DNA of 64,000 nt from Hypericum androsaemum (lineage: Eukaryota > Streptophyta > Magnoliopsida > Malpighiales > Hypericaceae), in NCBI GenBank assembly GCA_963995505.1, contig OZ023199.1:3405906-3469905 (forward strand), given 5' to 3'. The notes below the pieces were generated by a model. It saw only the letters and a program-made list of their open reading frames with translations, did not search any database and was not told the DNA's origin. Below, piece after piece: positions 33,700-51,286 of the stretch (position 1 is its first letter; each line of letters begins with the position of its first letter). The position numbers were made by a program, and so were the translations under genes.

Positions 33700-34360
33700 A
33701 ATTTGATTAGTACTATCCATACCAACAAAGTGCACCTTTTTTTTAGCACACATCTTGAGAGAACTCCATGGTTAAACGCGCTTTTGGCTGAGAGTATGAT
33801 CAGGATGGGTGACCTCTTGGAAAATTTCTGGGATGCGTGCTAGTGAGGACAAAACACGCTGGAAAAGACCTATATTGATCTGTGGAGACAGTCGATCGGA
33901 TCATGAGGCGTTACATTATGGTATGTGAGTGAGGAAAAAATATGCTGGAAAAGACTCATGTTGGTCTGTGGAGATAGTCGGTCGGATCACAGGGCGTTAC
34001 ATTTGGTATCAAAGAAAAAACGATTATGGGATTGTTCTATGTTCTGTGTTTTGGATTGTTCTGACTGGTGCGACGAAGACGTTGCGTATTTAAGAATGGG
34101 TGAACGTGATACCCCAATTATGAAAAGTCTTAAGTGATTTGATTGGTACTATCCATATCAACAAGGTGCACATTCTTTTCTGGCACACATCTTGAGAGAA
34201 CTCTAAGGTTAAACGTGTTTGGCCGGGAGTAGGATCAAGATGGGTGACCTCCTGGGAAGTATTTTCCAGGATGCGTGTGAGTGAGGATAAAATACGCTAG
34301 AAAAAACTCGTGTTGGTCTGCAGAAATAGTCGGTCGGATCACGGAGAGTTACAATGTGGC
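33700..34360 (+). mobile_element. Repeated LTR 3' ends with primer-binding-site-like sequence
   Basis: Three successive endings resemble each other: ...gaggcgttaca (33926), ...cagggcgttaca (34001) and ...ggagagttaca (34352). Each is preceded by gtc(g/t)gtgg- or ctgcaga-type sequence and gtcg(a/g)tcggatca. After 34001 comes tttggtatcaaag, close to the initiator-Met tRNA primer site TGGTATCA. The unit from about 33707 (accaacaaagtgcac) is repeated from about 34155. The whole looks like a truncated, internally duplicated LTR retrotransposon end. No gag-pol domain follows. Confidence 0.55.
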
Positions 34361-34514
34361 ACAATAGGTGGCAGAACAACATGACATAAACCGTGTTATT
34401 AAAGTGTACAAATTCACATAATATCAAAATCACAATAACATATACTGTATATAAGTGGATTTTTTTTAATGTCAAGTCATCACCTCACGTGGAGGATTTG
34501 AGATGAAATACCAT

Positions 34515-35226
34515 ACAATAAAACCTTTATAAAGTGATAACTTCTTTAAATTGATAAAAGTCCCAGTCCTTAGTCGGGATCAGTGTAAAAACTTAATAAC
34601 CTCTCTATAGTAATAACTGATATTTTTTTAGAAAATATTAGTGCAAAATATTGGTCTTAATTTTTGCATAAAGTCATATTTTTGAAAAAATACATATATT
34701 TTTACATACTTTGCGAATTTGAAAAATAATTTAAGATGCTAGTTTGTGTTAAATTATTTTTTTAAGGTAAATTTTCACATCATTACACTGCGAAGATTTG
34801 AACCCTGGAGTTCCTTGAATTTTATAACGCATTGTGATGTTAGACTTATACTCTTTTGGCATTAGTTTGTGCCAGATTTGCTTGTTGATAATTTTTACAT
34901 CATCATTCATCTTTTGAATTGTCTTCAAATGGTCTTTATGATCGTCATCTTTTTGTTAAAAAAATATTTCAATTGAGTATAACATTTGAATAACGCTATA
35001 AGTCAAGATTTTAGTTATTTTGTGACAAATTATTATTTTCGATGAGATAATAACAATAATTATTATTAATATATTTTTTGGAGACTTGAATGTGGTCAAA
35101 AAAATAATTATAATTTATTTATAAATTTTCGGTGACTTGAATACTGACAAAATAATTTTTTTCAGTAACATTTCTAAAGTGATAATTTTCTCTGGTTCTA
35201 ACAATATCACTTTAGAGAAGTTTTAC
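34515..35226. mobile_element. TIR-type non-autonomous element, copy 2 (inverted relative to copy 1)
   Basis: The left end (caataaaacctttataaagt) and right end (actttagagaagttttact) are inverted repeats of about 23 bp. The interior is the reverse complement of 4985-5541, with about 150 bp extra (34740-34890) that includes a second copy of a tagtttgtgt-like segment. It is non-coding. Confidence 0.65.
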
Positions 35227-36080
35227 TCAAATATGTGGTCAAACACTACGAGGGAACTGTCGAAATCAATAAACTACAAGATATCAAAGTCAAAATAGTT
35301 CAAAAGTGAAGACTATTTTTTTAAGGGTATAGTTGAGAGGGAAATTTATAATCTCAGCTTTCCCTTTTATAATAGTTATAGAATGTAGATAGATATATCA
35401 TAAATATATAATAGACATAGATTATTATAATATCACAAACGTTCACAAATATTCAACCGGCAGTTGACTCATCATCTAGCTCCATGCGATTACGGATGAC
35501 ATCTTTTACTAGTACAAACTTTTCATTCATCATCTATCTCCATGCGATTACGGATGACGGTGTAAGGGTAAGTTTTGCGATATACCAAATATCAAGGAGA
35601 ATCTTTTTTTCCTGAGGTACTCTTTCTCTGTTACGGATTTTTTTCACTGGATTTTCTCGTGATAGGATTTTGACGAGGCCAGCGGTCGCAACCTCACAAG
35701 AAGCCGAGAGGGGGCCTTGCACTTAGTAGGATGTGATTGGCCATTTCGTTTATATACCTAGGAGTTTTTTGCCCCTCCTCTTACACCAAAAAAAATAGAT
35801 AAGATTTCTAATTAATTAAATTTTTTGTTATACCACAGAATCTGGACATCCACTAAGCTGATTAATCTAACTCTCATATGTTTCTAATTGCTTGAACTCC
35901 CGAACTCTAAGAACTTTTTAACTTTAATACAACGCTTTAACAAATACCATATTGTTTTGTTTCCTAAATTTACGCTTTTAGTATACTTTTGTTATTGAAA
36001 CTGCTAACAAGACCAACGTCGTAGGAACAAAGACAAAAAGGACACGTAAGAAAACAGAGACCCAACTTGAAGTTTTTTTA
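35227..36080. other. Intergenic DNA with a short direct duplication
   Basis: The segment catgcgattacggatgac, with preceding tcatcatct(a/c)t, occurs at about 35467-35503 and again at about 35528-35559. The rest is AT-rich; no gene or RNA is recognised. Confidence 0.45.
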
Positions 36081-36525
36081 GGGAAAAGTCCACATTAGGA
36101 CTGTAATTTCAATTTTTTACAATTTGGTACCCTATAGTTTCAAATTAGTAATCCAGTCACTCTAATTTACCAACTTTTTTTGAGGCAGATCCCGGGCAGC
36201 TGCGGCCAAATGGGCTTGAAACGCTGTCATTTTTGTCCCGACGTGGTGGAGAAAGAATTTTTTGAAAATTTGTAAAAAAAAATGGAACTGTTTTTGATAA
36301 TGTATTGGGTTACACATCATCATCAACTAAATCCACTCGGGCGTCACGTGTCCACCACGTTGGGTCAAAATGGCAGCTTTTCAAGCCCGTTTGGCCGGGC
36401 AGTTGTCCGGGATCTGCCCGGAAAAAAGTTGGTAAATTAAAGGGACTGAATTACAATTTTAAAACTACTTAGTACTAAATTATAAAAATGTGAAACTATA
36501 TAATACTATCGGTCTGTTATTCTGG
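36081..36525. mobile_element. Degraded Mutator-like foldback element
   Basis: The left end gggaaaagtccacattagga matches the intact element at 17714. The arms pair: aatttaccaacttttttt...gcagatcccgggcagctgc (left) against its inverse near 36370-36450 (right). The right tip no longer matches, so the 9-bp duplication cannot be shown; the candidate left copy is gttttttta. The interior is short and unique. Confidence 0.65.
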
Positions 36526-36614
36526 TTTGCAATTGTAGGTTAATTAATTAATTTGAGTTCACAAAATTAATATTGCTGCATACCAAAACTCGAACCGGAT
36601 ACCTTCACTATAAC

Positions 36615-37099
36615 CAATATTTTTAAAACCGACCCGGAAGGCGACCCGAAATTCTTAAAATTTCTAATTTTTATTTTATATAATTAAATAATGTTTAATA
36701 AATTTAATTTAACATAAAAAATGATAAAAATACTAAATAATTTTAAATATTTAGCAACTTTGTTATACAATTTATCCAAATAAAGTCTTCAAACATGAAT
36801 TGAACAAGTCTAGAAGAACGAGAAGATGATTATACAAGTCAAAAATAAGTTTTTTGTGATCAAAAAGTGATGTACACTCTCTGAATGTGGAAGTTGAGGT
36901 TTTGTTTCTAAATTAAAGCAGATAAAATAGAAAAAATAAATACTAATTTTTCTGATCCGGGCGAACCGAGTCACTCGAAAGTACCTGACTGGACAGTCCG
37001 ACCAAATTTTAACCGATCAAACCGCATTCTGGGTTTTAGGAAAAAATAGACCCGTATTTAATTCCGGGTAACAGTCGGACCGCGGTTTTTAAAACATTG
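36615..37099. mobile_element. hAT-type MITE with exact 8-bp target duplication
   Basis: The left end caatatttttaaaaccgacc and right end gcggtttttaaaacattg are inverted. The flanks ACTATAAC (36607-36614 and 37100-37107) are identical, an 8-bp duplication diagnostic of hAT. The 485-bp body is AT-rich and non-coding. It belongs to the same family as the MITE in BCAT intron 5. Confidence 0.85.
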
Positions 37100-37246
37100 A
37101 CTATAACAACACGCAACTAACTTTGAGATGGATCATCTTTCTACTGACTGACTTGTGATCGAAGCTCTCCTTCCTTCGTACGGAGGAGGATCACTCACAG
37201 TTTAAACCGCCGCCACCACCTTCCTCATTTCTCTCTATCTCGAAAA

Positions 37247-40293
<3,047 letters not shown>

Positions 40294-41644
40294 TCAACTG
40301 TCTCATCTGCCTTCTCTACTTCGGAAGTTACACATAGCAATATAATACATAGACATAACAACGAAAAAATGTGAAGATAAAAACCATAACATAATGTCCT
40401 GCTACAATAAAACCATATATTTTATATTTTATGAATTTTAAAAATATTTTAGTACCTCGGTATAGTAATAATTTGAATAATGCTAGACGCAAGATTTGTT
40501 TTTATAAGTAGAATTCTGTTGCAACCTTTGAACTTCGGTCACTCTCACTCCTTTTTATACAGCAAGTGCTTACCAATAGAGAAATATTAAATTTAGATAT
40601 CTTATGATTATCATCACCTCAATAATTTTTAATTTTTGGTGAACATGTATTTAGTGACCAAAAACTAAGATTATAATAATATTACTCTGGAAGTTTCTAA
40701 TATACGTTATAGCCTGAGGACGATAATCAATCAAACGGACTACAAGCGAGCTTTCAAATCCTCCATCATTTTAATTTTAAATTTTTTCCTGGTATGCTTT
40801 AATTGTTTTTCTTTTTAAATTATACCATAAGCATAAAGTAAAATAAAACCCCATACTATTTCATAAAGCGTCAATTAACCCTCTATACTAAAAAATAGTT
40901 CATTTAGCTTCTCAAACTTTTCAAATTACAGCAATTTATATTATACCCTCTGACCAATTTTGGTAACACGTCATCGTTAATGTGACATCCATGTCAATAT
41001 AAATGTGACACATCGTCCCGTTGATCCATCGCTCGGTTGATATAGTTTGCTAGGTTGACTTAATTTTAGTATTATAATAAATCCAAAAAATTCAAATCAT
41101 CCAAAATGTGACTGTTTTGGTGACTGGGGGAATAATTTAGTAAACATGAACTTATTTTTACCCCCAGTTTCGGGTTTTTTTTCTTTCTAAATACCAAGTT
41201 TTATCATTTTAGAATTCAGTCAGTCAATTTAAAAGTTTTATCAATCTTATGTTCATCTAAAATCTGAGATAATTGCTCGCAGAGTTCCCATTTCAGATTT
41301 TTAATTATAAGTGGAGAATTTTTGCATTCTCTCCCCGCTTTACGAGATTTTTACTCGTCAAATATGTTAGTAGCGTATCAGTCGATCAAACCATGAAGTA
41401 TTAAAATAGAATTTTTACCCTTTTCTTTTTTCCCTCTCTCTAACGGCTAGTTCGCTTGATTTTGAAAACACATTGCTCTCTTTAAACCAACCAACCTCAT
41501 TGGATCCATCCGACACCACCACCACCACCACGCTCCACCCTCTCCTGCTCTCTCCGACCTCCCCTTCGTCGTGTTCGCCTTTCGCCTTCCGTCCTCCCGT
41601 CTTTCCTCGCGCGTTTTTCGCCTCTTCGGGTGGCGAAATTTCGG
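40294..41644. other. Intergenic DNA
   Basis: The region is AT-rich. It includes a stretch from about 40835 (aaccccatactatttcataa) that resembles the ends of dispersed foldback repeats, though no mate was identified. A CT/CAC-rich leader ((cac)n near 41515) precedes the next start codon. No gene or RNA is seen. Confidence 0.45.
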
Positions 41645-44638
41645 ATGGAAGAGGAGCTTAAGTTCCTGGTTGAGGCTAATGAAGGGGATGAGGAGGAGGC
41701 CTACGAGAACGAGTCGTTCTACGAGAACATCGAGGCCCCCAAGTTCGTCGACCTCGCCGCCCCCGACCGCTCCCTGCCCGCCAATGACCGCTACTGGTTC
41801 TGCTCTCGTGTTGGTCAGTGATCGATCCTCTGCTCTCTCTTGGTTTCAAGTTGCAGGATAAAGTTAGTAACTTTATGAATTTCCTGGCTCTGGATGTGAA
41901 AAAGCTTCTATCTTTGGAGTTAGTTATTCTTTTTCTTTTCTGGGTTCCCTTTTGTTGCTTGGATTTGCTTAGGATGCGATCAGAAGCACGAAGAGGAAAT
42001 GGACTCCGAAGAGATCTACAAGCGTTTCGTTCTTCGGGTTAGTTATAGTCGAGCATAACCTGTCGTTTCCCGCCTTACAATGTGTTTCTCGAATTGGATG
42101 TTTTAAGTTAGCTTGTAGCTTCTGAATCCTGCAGGTCATGGCTGCGAGGAGCCCCAATGTACGGCTCAGGAAGGCGTTGTACAGGACGGATTCGAGGTCG
42201 CATTTTCGAATGTCTTGTATGACTTCAGTTGATTGGTTTTGGCTTTTGATGCTTCTTTTGTTTCCTGACAAAGTTTGCTGATTTTTAATGTAGCAGTTCG
42301 GGTTTGAAGTGTCCAAAGACGGTTCCTCCGAAGCCGAGAGTGTCGAGATTGGCCCTCATCTCTTCGATATCGAAAAGGTTTGTTGATCCCAGTAGGAATG
42401 TTGGGACTGCTAGTCCAAAGATTAAGCAATCCTCTGTGGTGTCCAAGGCCTTGACAACTCCCAGGAACAAGAAGCAGTTGTCAAACTTGGATGCGTTTCG
42501 CAGCGTGAGGAACCCGAAGGGAACATCCAATGCAATGACAAGTAACAAGGTGGTGGCGAAGGCTTTGGTATTTGGTTCCCCGAGGAAGGCAGGGAAAGCG
42601 AAGACAACGATGGAACTGAAGACTCCGGTTAAGGATTTGTGTACTGCAATGAAGAAGCTTGAGATTGGCAGTAGGAAGAAGCCTGTATTGGGTGGCAACA
42701 GGCCGCCGCCTTCGAATGCTAAAAGGAAGTTGTTGCGCGGGCGGGAGGTTAAGAGCAGGGTGTATGATGGTTTGTGCTCTAAGAACCGAGAAGGCGGTGT
42801 GGAGGAGGAAGCCAAAACTTTGAAATGTCTGAAGAAGAGGAATGCAGGAAAGAGCTTGCATCACATAGTAGAAAACAATTCATCCGTGAATGAGATTGCC
42901 AAGAAGTCTGATGATGATGATGATCAAGGAAATGCGAATTTGGAAGGACCGTCGGAAGATGGAGTTTCAATACCATCTCAGACCGAGGATGCCGTTGATG
43001 AAGCTTCCCAGCTGGACTCTAGCAGAAGCGCCTCAAACAGCTCCACGACTTCGCAGGACAGTAAGGCAGATCAGGACACCACAGGTAGAGGAGTTAAAGA
43101 AGAAAAAATAGGTTCAAGTCCAGAGAAGAAGGAATCCAATCATGGCACTGAGAATGATTTGTCATTAGATGGTAAGGATGAGAGCGACGACAAGGAAAAT
43201 GAGTCTGCATCGGGCAATAAGAACAGGTAGAAAGGCATCTCTTAGAGCAGATATTCTTACTAGTATCATGAACATTGCTGGCTAATGAACTTCCTTTGTT
43301 TCCTGCAGAGAGTTTGAAGATCATAGCAGCAACATGGAAAACAAAGCTCAAGGGAAGCACCAGGGCCTGAAGGAGAATCCGAAGGTCTTTAACTTCTGTC
43401 AATTTACACTTGATGAGACGGAGTGAACTTCTAAGTTCCTTTTTGTGCTAAATTTGGTTGGTTTTTCCAGCAGATGCAACGCGCAAAGCTAAGAGGAGGT
43501 ACCATTCCTAAGAAAACCTCTGCCACTGCTGCAACAATTCCCGAGGAGCTGAAGCAGAGAAAGCCAAAGCTAACAAATCCAAAGCCCTTTCGGCTAAGAA
43601 CCGATGTAAGTAGATCATATAGATCGAGATTTCTCTTAGTTAAACAGGGATTTGAGGATGATCTAATTCTAACCTTTACAGGAAAGGAGGATCTTGAAGG
43701 AAGCAATCTTGGAGACGAAACTTCCTGAGAAGGAAACTGCATCTGCTACACCAGACAGACATGCTCATGGAGCAGGGAAACATCAGACTAAATTGCTGGT
43801 AAGTCATTCAAATTGAACCATTCAGATCCCTATACTTTTCAAATTGAAACAATTATCATCACCTTGTAGCGGATTTTTTTCGGTCACTGGTGACATGATC
43901 ATCACCAGTTAGCATCTATGTCGAATGTTTATTCATCTGCTAGTGATGTACATAACTTCTGACGAATGATTTTGCAATTTGCAGCAAGAGGGTGCTTCCC
44001 AATTTCATGTTTTAAAAGAGAAGGTGGGCAAGGTGATGTCCACAACTCCACAGCGGCACACGGTTTCTTCGCAGCAGAAACTTGTAGTTGCTGCTGCTAA
44101 GTCTGACAAAGTAGCTCCAAAACTGAGAAACAGCTCAAAGAAGGGAAGACCACAAGTAGTTAAACGGTTCGCGAAGTCTCCGTTGTGAGCATCTTGCCAT
44201 CTCTCAAACCATAGTCTCAGAAGAACTTGCAGCAATCTCCATGCTCAACAACCTTGCCTCGCTTTTTCTTGCAGGGCTACTCCGGTTACTGCAGAAACAC
44301 CGCCTTCCATGGTGACCCCTGGTCGACTTGGTGTCATTAGAGAGACCTCACCAACAATTTCCGGACCAAAGGAGGAAGGTCCAAAGTTGGCACAAGCAGT
44401 TGCTTCTCCTTCCATTGCTTCCATGGTGACCCCTGGTCGACTTGGTGTCATTAGAGAGACCTCACCAACAATTTCCGGACCAAAGGAGGAAGGTCCAAAG
44501 TTGGCACAAGCAGTTGCTTCTCCTTCCATTGCTTCCAACCCATTATTGAAGTTGAAATGCCACAGAATCAATAATGCAAGGGAGCCAAAGTTTCATCCAA
44601 TGCACACACCAAAGAGCTGCACATGGAAACTGGCATAG
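41645..44638 (+). CDS. Uncharacterised basic plant protein with a TPX2-like motif
   Basis: Nine exons: 41645-41813, 41973-42037, 42135-42196, 42297-43226, 43309-43384, 43474-43605, 43682-43798, 43985-44184, 44275-44638. They join in frame to 704 aa. The acidic N-terminus (MEEELKFLVEANEGDEEEAY) leads to DRYWFCSRVGCDQKHEEEMD and a short helical block (IYKRFVLRVMAARSPNVRLR). A long low-complexity Lys/Ser/Pro-rich region follows, then KPFRLRTDERRILKEA, which recalls the PF-LRT-ER motif of TPX2-type microtubule proteins. The last exon carries a perfect 38-residue duplication. Exon 6 has a CAGCAG acceptor (43470/43473), allowing one extra Gln. I do not recognise a named gene; a microtubule or nuclear role is only a guess from charge and motif. 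Confidence 0.78.
44309..44536 (+). repeat. Perfect in-frame 114-bp tandem duplication in a coding exon
   Basis: 44309-44422 and 44423-44536 are identical. Each unit encodes 38 residues, beginning MVTPGRLGVIRETSPTISG and ending ASPSIAS. The frame is preserved and the protein gains 38 aa. Complete identity at synonymous positions means a very recent event, or an assembly artefact. Confidence 0.92.
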
Positions 44639-45203
44639 GTGGTTTCTTGCACAAAAAGTTCCACAATTTATGTTGTTGTTCAATTCATTCATTGAAATTA
44701 TAAGCATTTTTGTTGCTTCTTGGCAACCCTGGCCAATTCCTTCCTCTTCTTTATGATTGTATTCTGAGGCTGTAAAGTGATCCTTTCCTACTTGCTAGCT
44801 ACCTAAGAAAATTTTTTCCCCTATGTATGCATTGCTCCTATACCGTAATCCCGAATCTCTACTCTACCCTTTGCCACTCGAAACGGACTTAGCGGCTTAA
44901 TTCAGCAATACCAAGAGTTCAACTCCAATTACTTTTGGTGTAATCTTCATGTTCATATTTTGGAGATACCATTAATACAATTTACTTGTATTAGAAGTTT
45001 TTGAATGACCGTTAACACTCAAATGTTGGACATCAGCTTTAGAAGCTCTGTTATTGACCATACTCACAGTTAGTTAAACCCAGTGATTTAAAAGGTCCAC
45101 AGAATGAGAGTAAATTTCAACAAAAATTCAACTGAGGAAGCAGGAGTTATTGACAGGCGTCGACGTCGGCCACTTCCAAACACGCTTCATGCGCCATCAC
45201 TTC
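44639..45203. other. Convergent 3' ends
   Basis: The 565 bp between two converging stop codons should contain both 3' UTRs. I see no other exon, RNA gene or repeat. Confidence 0.5.
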
Positions 45204-49070
<3,867 letters not shown>

Positions 49071-49770
49071 AATAATAATTATTGTTGGGTAAAGTTTTTT
49101 TTAGTGCTTGTGGGGTTTGGCATCTCAATTATGGAGAATAAATGTGAGAGAGGACACTTGCTTGCAAGTTCCATTGGTAGGAATCGGATTACCATTGTCA
49201 GTCCATTTTATTGTAATATCCACCCTATATGAGTTTTGTTTCTAACATATCTCTATCTTTTAATTAAGGTTCGAGTTAAAAAAAATCTTTAAAATATAAC
49301 ATTCTCTCCGGGTGAATCTATTTTATAGTTAAGTTACAACAAAGCATGTAATAATTATTTAAATTTTTATTGGTATATGGACCTATGAGTTAAAAGTAAA
49401 ATCTTTGTTGATTTTATATATGCAAAAAAGGAAAAAGAATAGAGAGGAAAAGCATTCTTAATCCAATGAGTGTCTCTTGTCAGTTTATGGTTGTTCGTAT
49501 CATAACCCAAATATTCAACATAAAATTGCTTTTATCATCATCTTTTGCATATATTAGATATTATATCCTAGTTTAATTTTTGTCGTTTTCCAATCATTTG
49601 AAATTTATTCTACTTTAATTTTAATTAATCGTCCATTATACGTAGACAATATTAAATAGATTAATCGTCCATCAAATGTTGACCTGACTTGTTTTTTTCC
49701 TAAAATTAGAGACGATGAGATGTCGCATGTATAAAGTTAATAATGTAGTATGACATATCGATAAATTTTA
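49071..49770. other. AT-rich intergenic DNA
   Basis: This is the upstream region of the proline iminopeptidase gene, up to the target duplication of the next element. No exon, RNA or bounded repeat is seen. Confidence 0.45.
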
Positions 49771-50745
49771 GGGAAAATTATGCTCCACTTCCCATGTTTG
49801 CTTTTATGTGCTCTCGGGCCTTTCTATTTTGAAAAATCGATTATGTTACTCCTCTAATTTATGAAAAATATACTTTTGGGTCCCTCAATAAATTTTTTTC
49901 ATTTTTTGTCATTGAAATGACGAAAATACCCTTAAAACAAAAAAATTTGCTGACACCATCTCTTCTTCTTCCTAAGAAATTATCAAGAAAAAAATTGATG
50001 AATCTACTTCCTCTTGGGCTCCTGCCCTCTTCAACGGCAGGGCTGTTGCTACGAACAGATTGAGGACAGCAATCATCTTCGGAGCGGCGTCGGCGCTTGG
50101 GATCCTGCCCTCTTCAACGACGATGGACTGCGATGGCACTTAGGCTCCTGCCCTCTTCAACGATGATGGACGACGACGGGGTCCTATCCTCTTCTCTCTC
50201 TCTCTCTCTCTTCGACGACGGGATCCAAACGACTGGCGGCATCTACTTTCTCTTCTCTCTCCTGCCCTCTTCAACAACGATGGAGACGACGGGATCCTGC
50301 CCTCTTCAACAACGATGGACGGCGATGGCGCTTGGGCTCCTGCCCTCTTCAATGACGATGGATGACGACGGGATCCTGCCCTCTTCTCTCTCTTCGACGT
50401 TAGGATCTAGACGACGGGCGGCATCTACTTCCTCTTCTCTCTCCTGCCCTCTTCAACGATGATGGACAGCGATGGCGCTTGGGCTCCTGCCCTCTTCAAC
50501 GACGATGGACGACACATGTTGGATTCGTTTGGTATTGATCAGCGAAGGAGAAGAGATGATGTGCTTTTTTATTTTTTGTTCTAAAGGTATTTTGATCATT
50601 TTATTGAGAGAATATCGAATATTCCGGGCATAGTGAGCCAAAAATATTGTTTTCCCAAACTAGAAGGTAACATAATCAATTTTTCAAAATAGAGGGGCCC
50701 AAGAACCATAAAAATAAACATGGAGGACGGAAGCATAATTTTCCC
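49771..50745. mobile_element. Mutator-like foldback element carrying a CT-rich array
   Basis: The ends are gggaaaattatgctccactt and its inverse (...ggaagcataattttccc). They are flanked by TAAATTTTA on both sides (49762-49770 and 50746-50754), an exact 9-bp target duplication. The arms pair over about 130 bp (for example cgattatgtta against taacataatc). The interior is the tandem array at about 50020-50515. No transposase is present. It sits in the shared upstream region of two divergent genes, PIP and NDUFB2. Confidence 0.85.
50020..50515. repeat. Higher-order minisatellite (ctcctgccctcttcaacgac)
   Basis: A 20-30-bp core, (g/c)(a/t)cctgccctcttcaac(g/a)a(c/t)gatgga, occurs nine or more times. 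Several cores are grouped into a longer unit of about 180-195 bp that also includes a ctctctctcttcgacg run and ggcggcatctact; this longer unit is present twice (about 50099-50287 and 50288-50470). The open frames across it are a product of the repeat. Confidence 0.8.
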
Positions 50746-50922
50746 TAAATTTTAAAATAAGTCTACTAAATAAGGTTGGCGCCGGCGGGCACTTAATTAA
50801 AACCACAACGTTGTGTATTAAAATGAACTTTAACCTCAAAACTTTTTCTGATTAAAATTTAGATTAATCGATCCAGTCGAAACAACACCACCAACCGCAC
50901 CTAATAGGGGCTCAGGCGAGAG

Positions 50923-51286
50923 ATGGGAGGAGGACACGGAGATGGAATGACGTACAAGGGAGTCACTATCCATCAGCCTAAGCGGTGGCACACCGTCACC
51001 GGAAAGGGCCTCTGCGCCGTCATGTGGTCAGCTCAGCACTCCGATCCCCTTTCCTCCGCCACCTTGTCTTAATTGGATTTCTTTTTTAGGGTTTCCTTTC
51101 TAGGGTTTCCGCCCGTTATTGTGTCAATTGGGTAGTCTTATCTTTTATGATGGGGTTCCCAGGTTTTGGGTCTTTTACCGGGCTAAGCAGGACGCTCCGG
51201 TCGTGTTGGGTTGGCGGCATCCCTGGGAGGGTCACGGTCACGGTCACGGTCACGGCGACCATGGCGGCGAAGGACATGGCCACTAG
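50923..51286 (+). CDS. NDUFB2: Complex I NDUFB2-like accessory subunit
   Basis: This is a small membrane-arm subunit of mitochondrial NADH dehydrogenase. Two exons, 50923-51026 and 51163-51286, give 75 aa, close to the plant homologue (At1g76200, from memory). The N-terminal GMTYKGVTIHQPKRWHTVTG is strongly conserved. One membrane helix (about 29-40, LCAVMWFWVFYRAK) follows, then VVLGWRHPWEGHGHGH and a His/Gly tail. The tail is coded by a ggtcac hexamer repeat (four units), which could vary in length. The stop codon TAG is directly followed by a donor-like gtattt, and an exon-like segment with acceptor and donor lies at about 52044-52079, so the 3' UTR may be spliced. Confidence 0.9.

Noticed and set aside
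50097..50462. 121-residue plus-strand frame with repeated LLPSSTTM-like units
   Set aside because: It is a translation of a minisatellite inside a foldback element, open because the repeat lacks stops.
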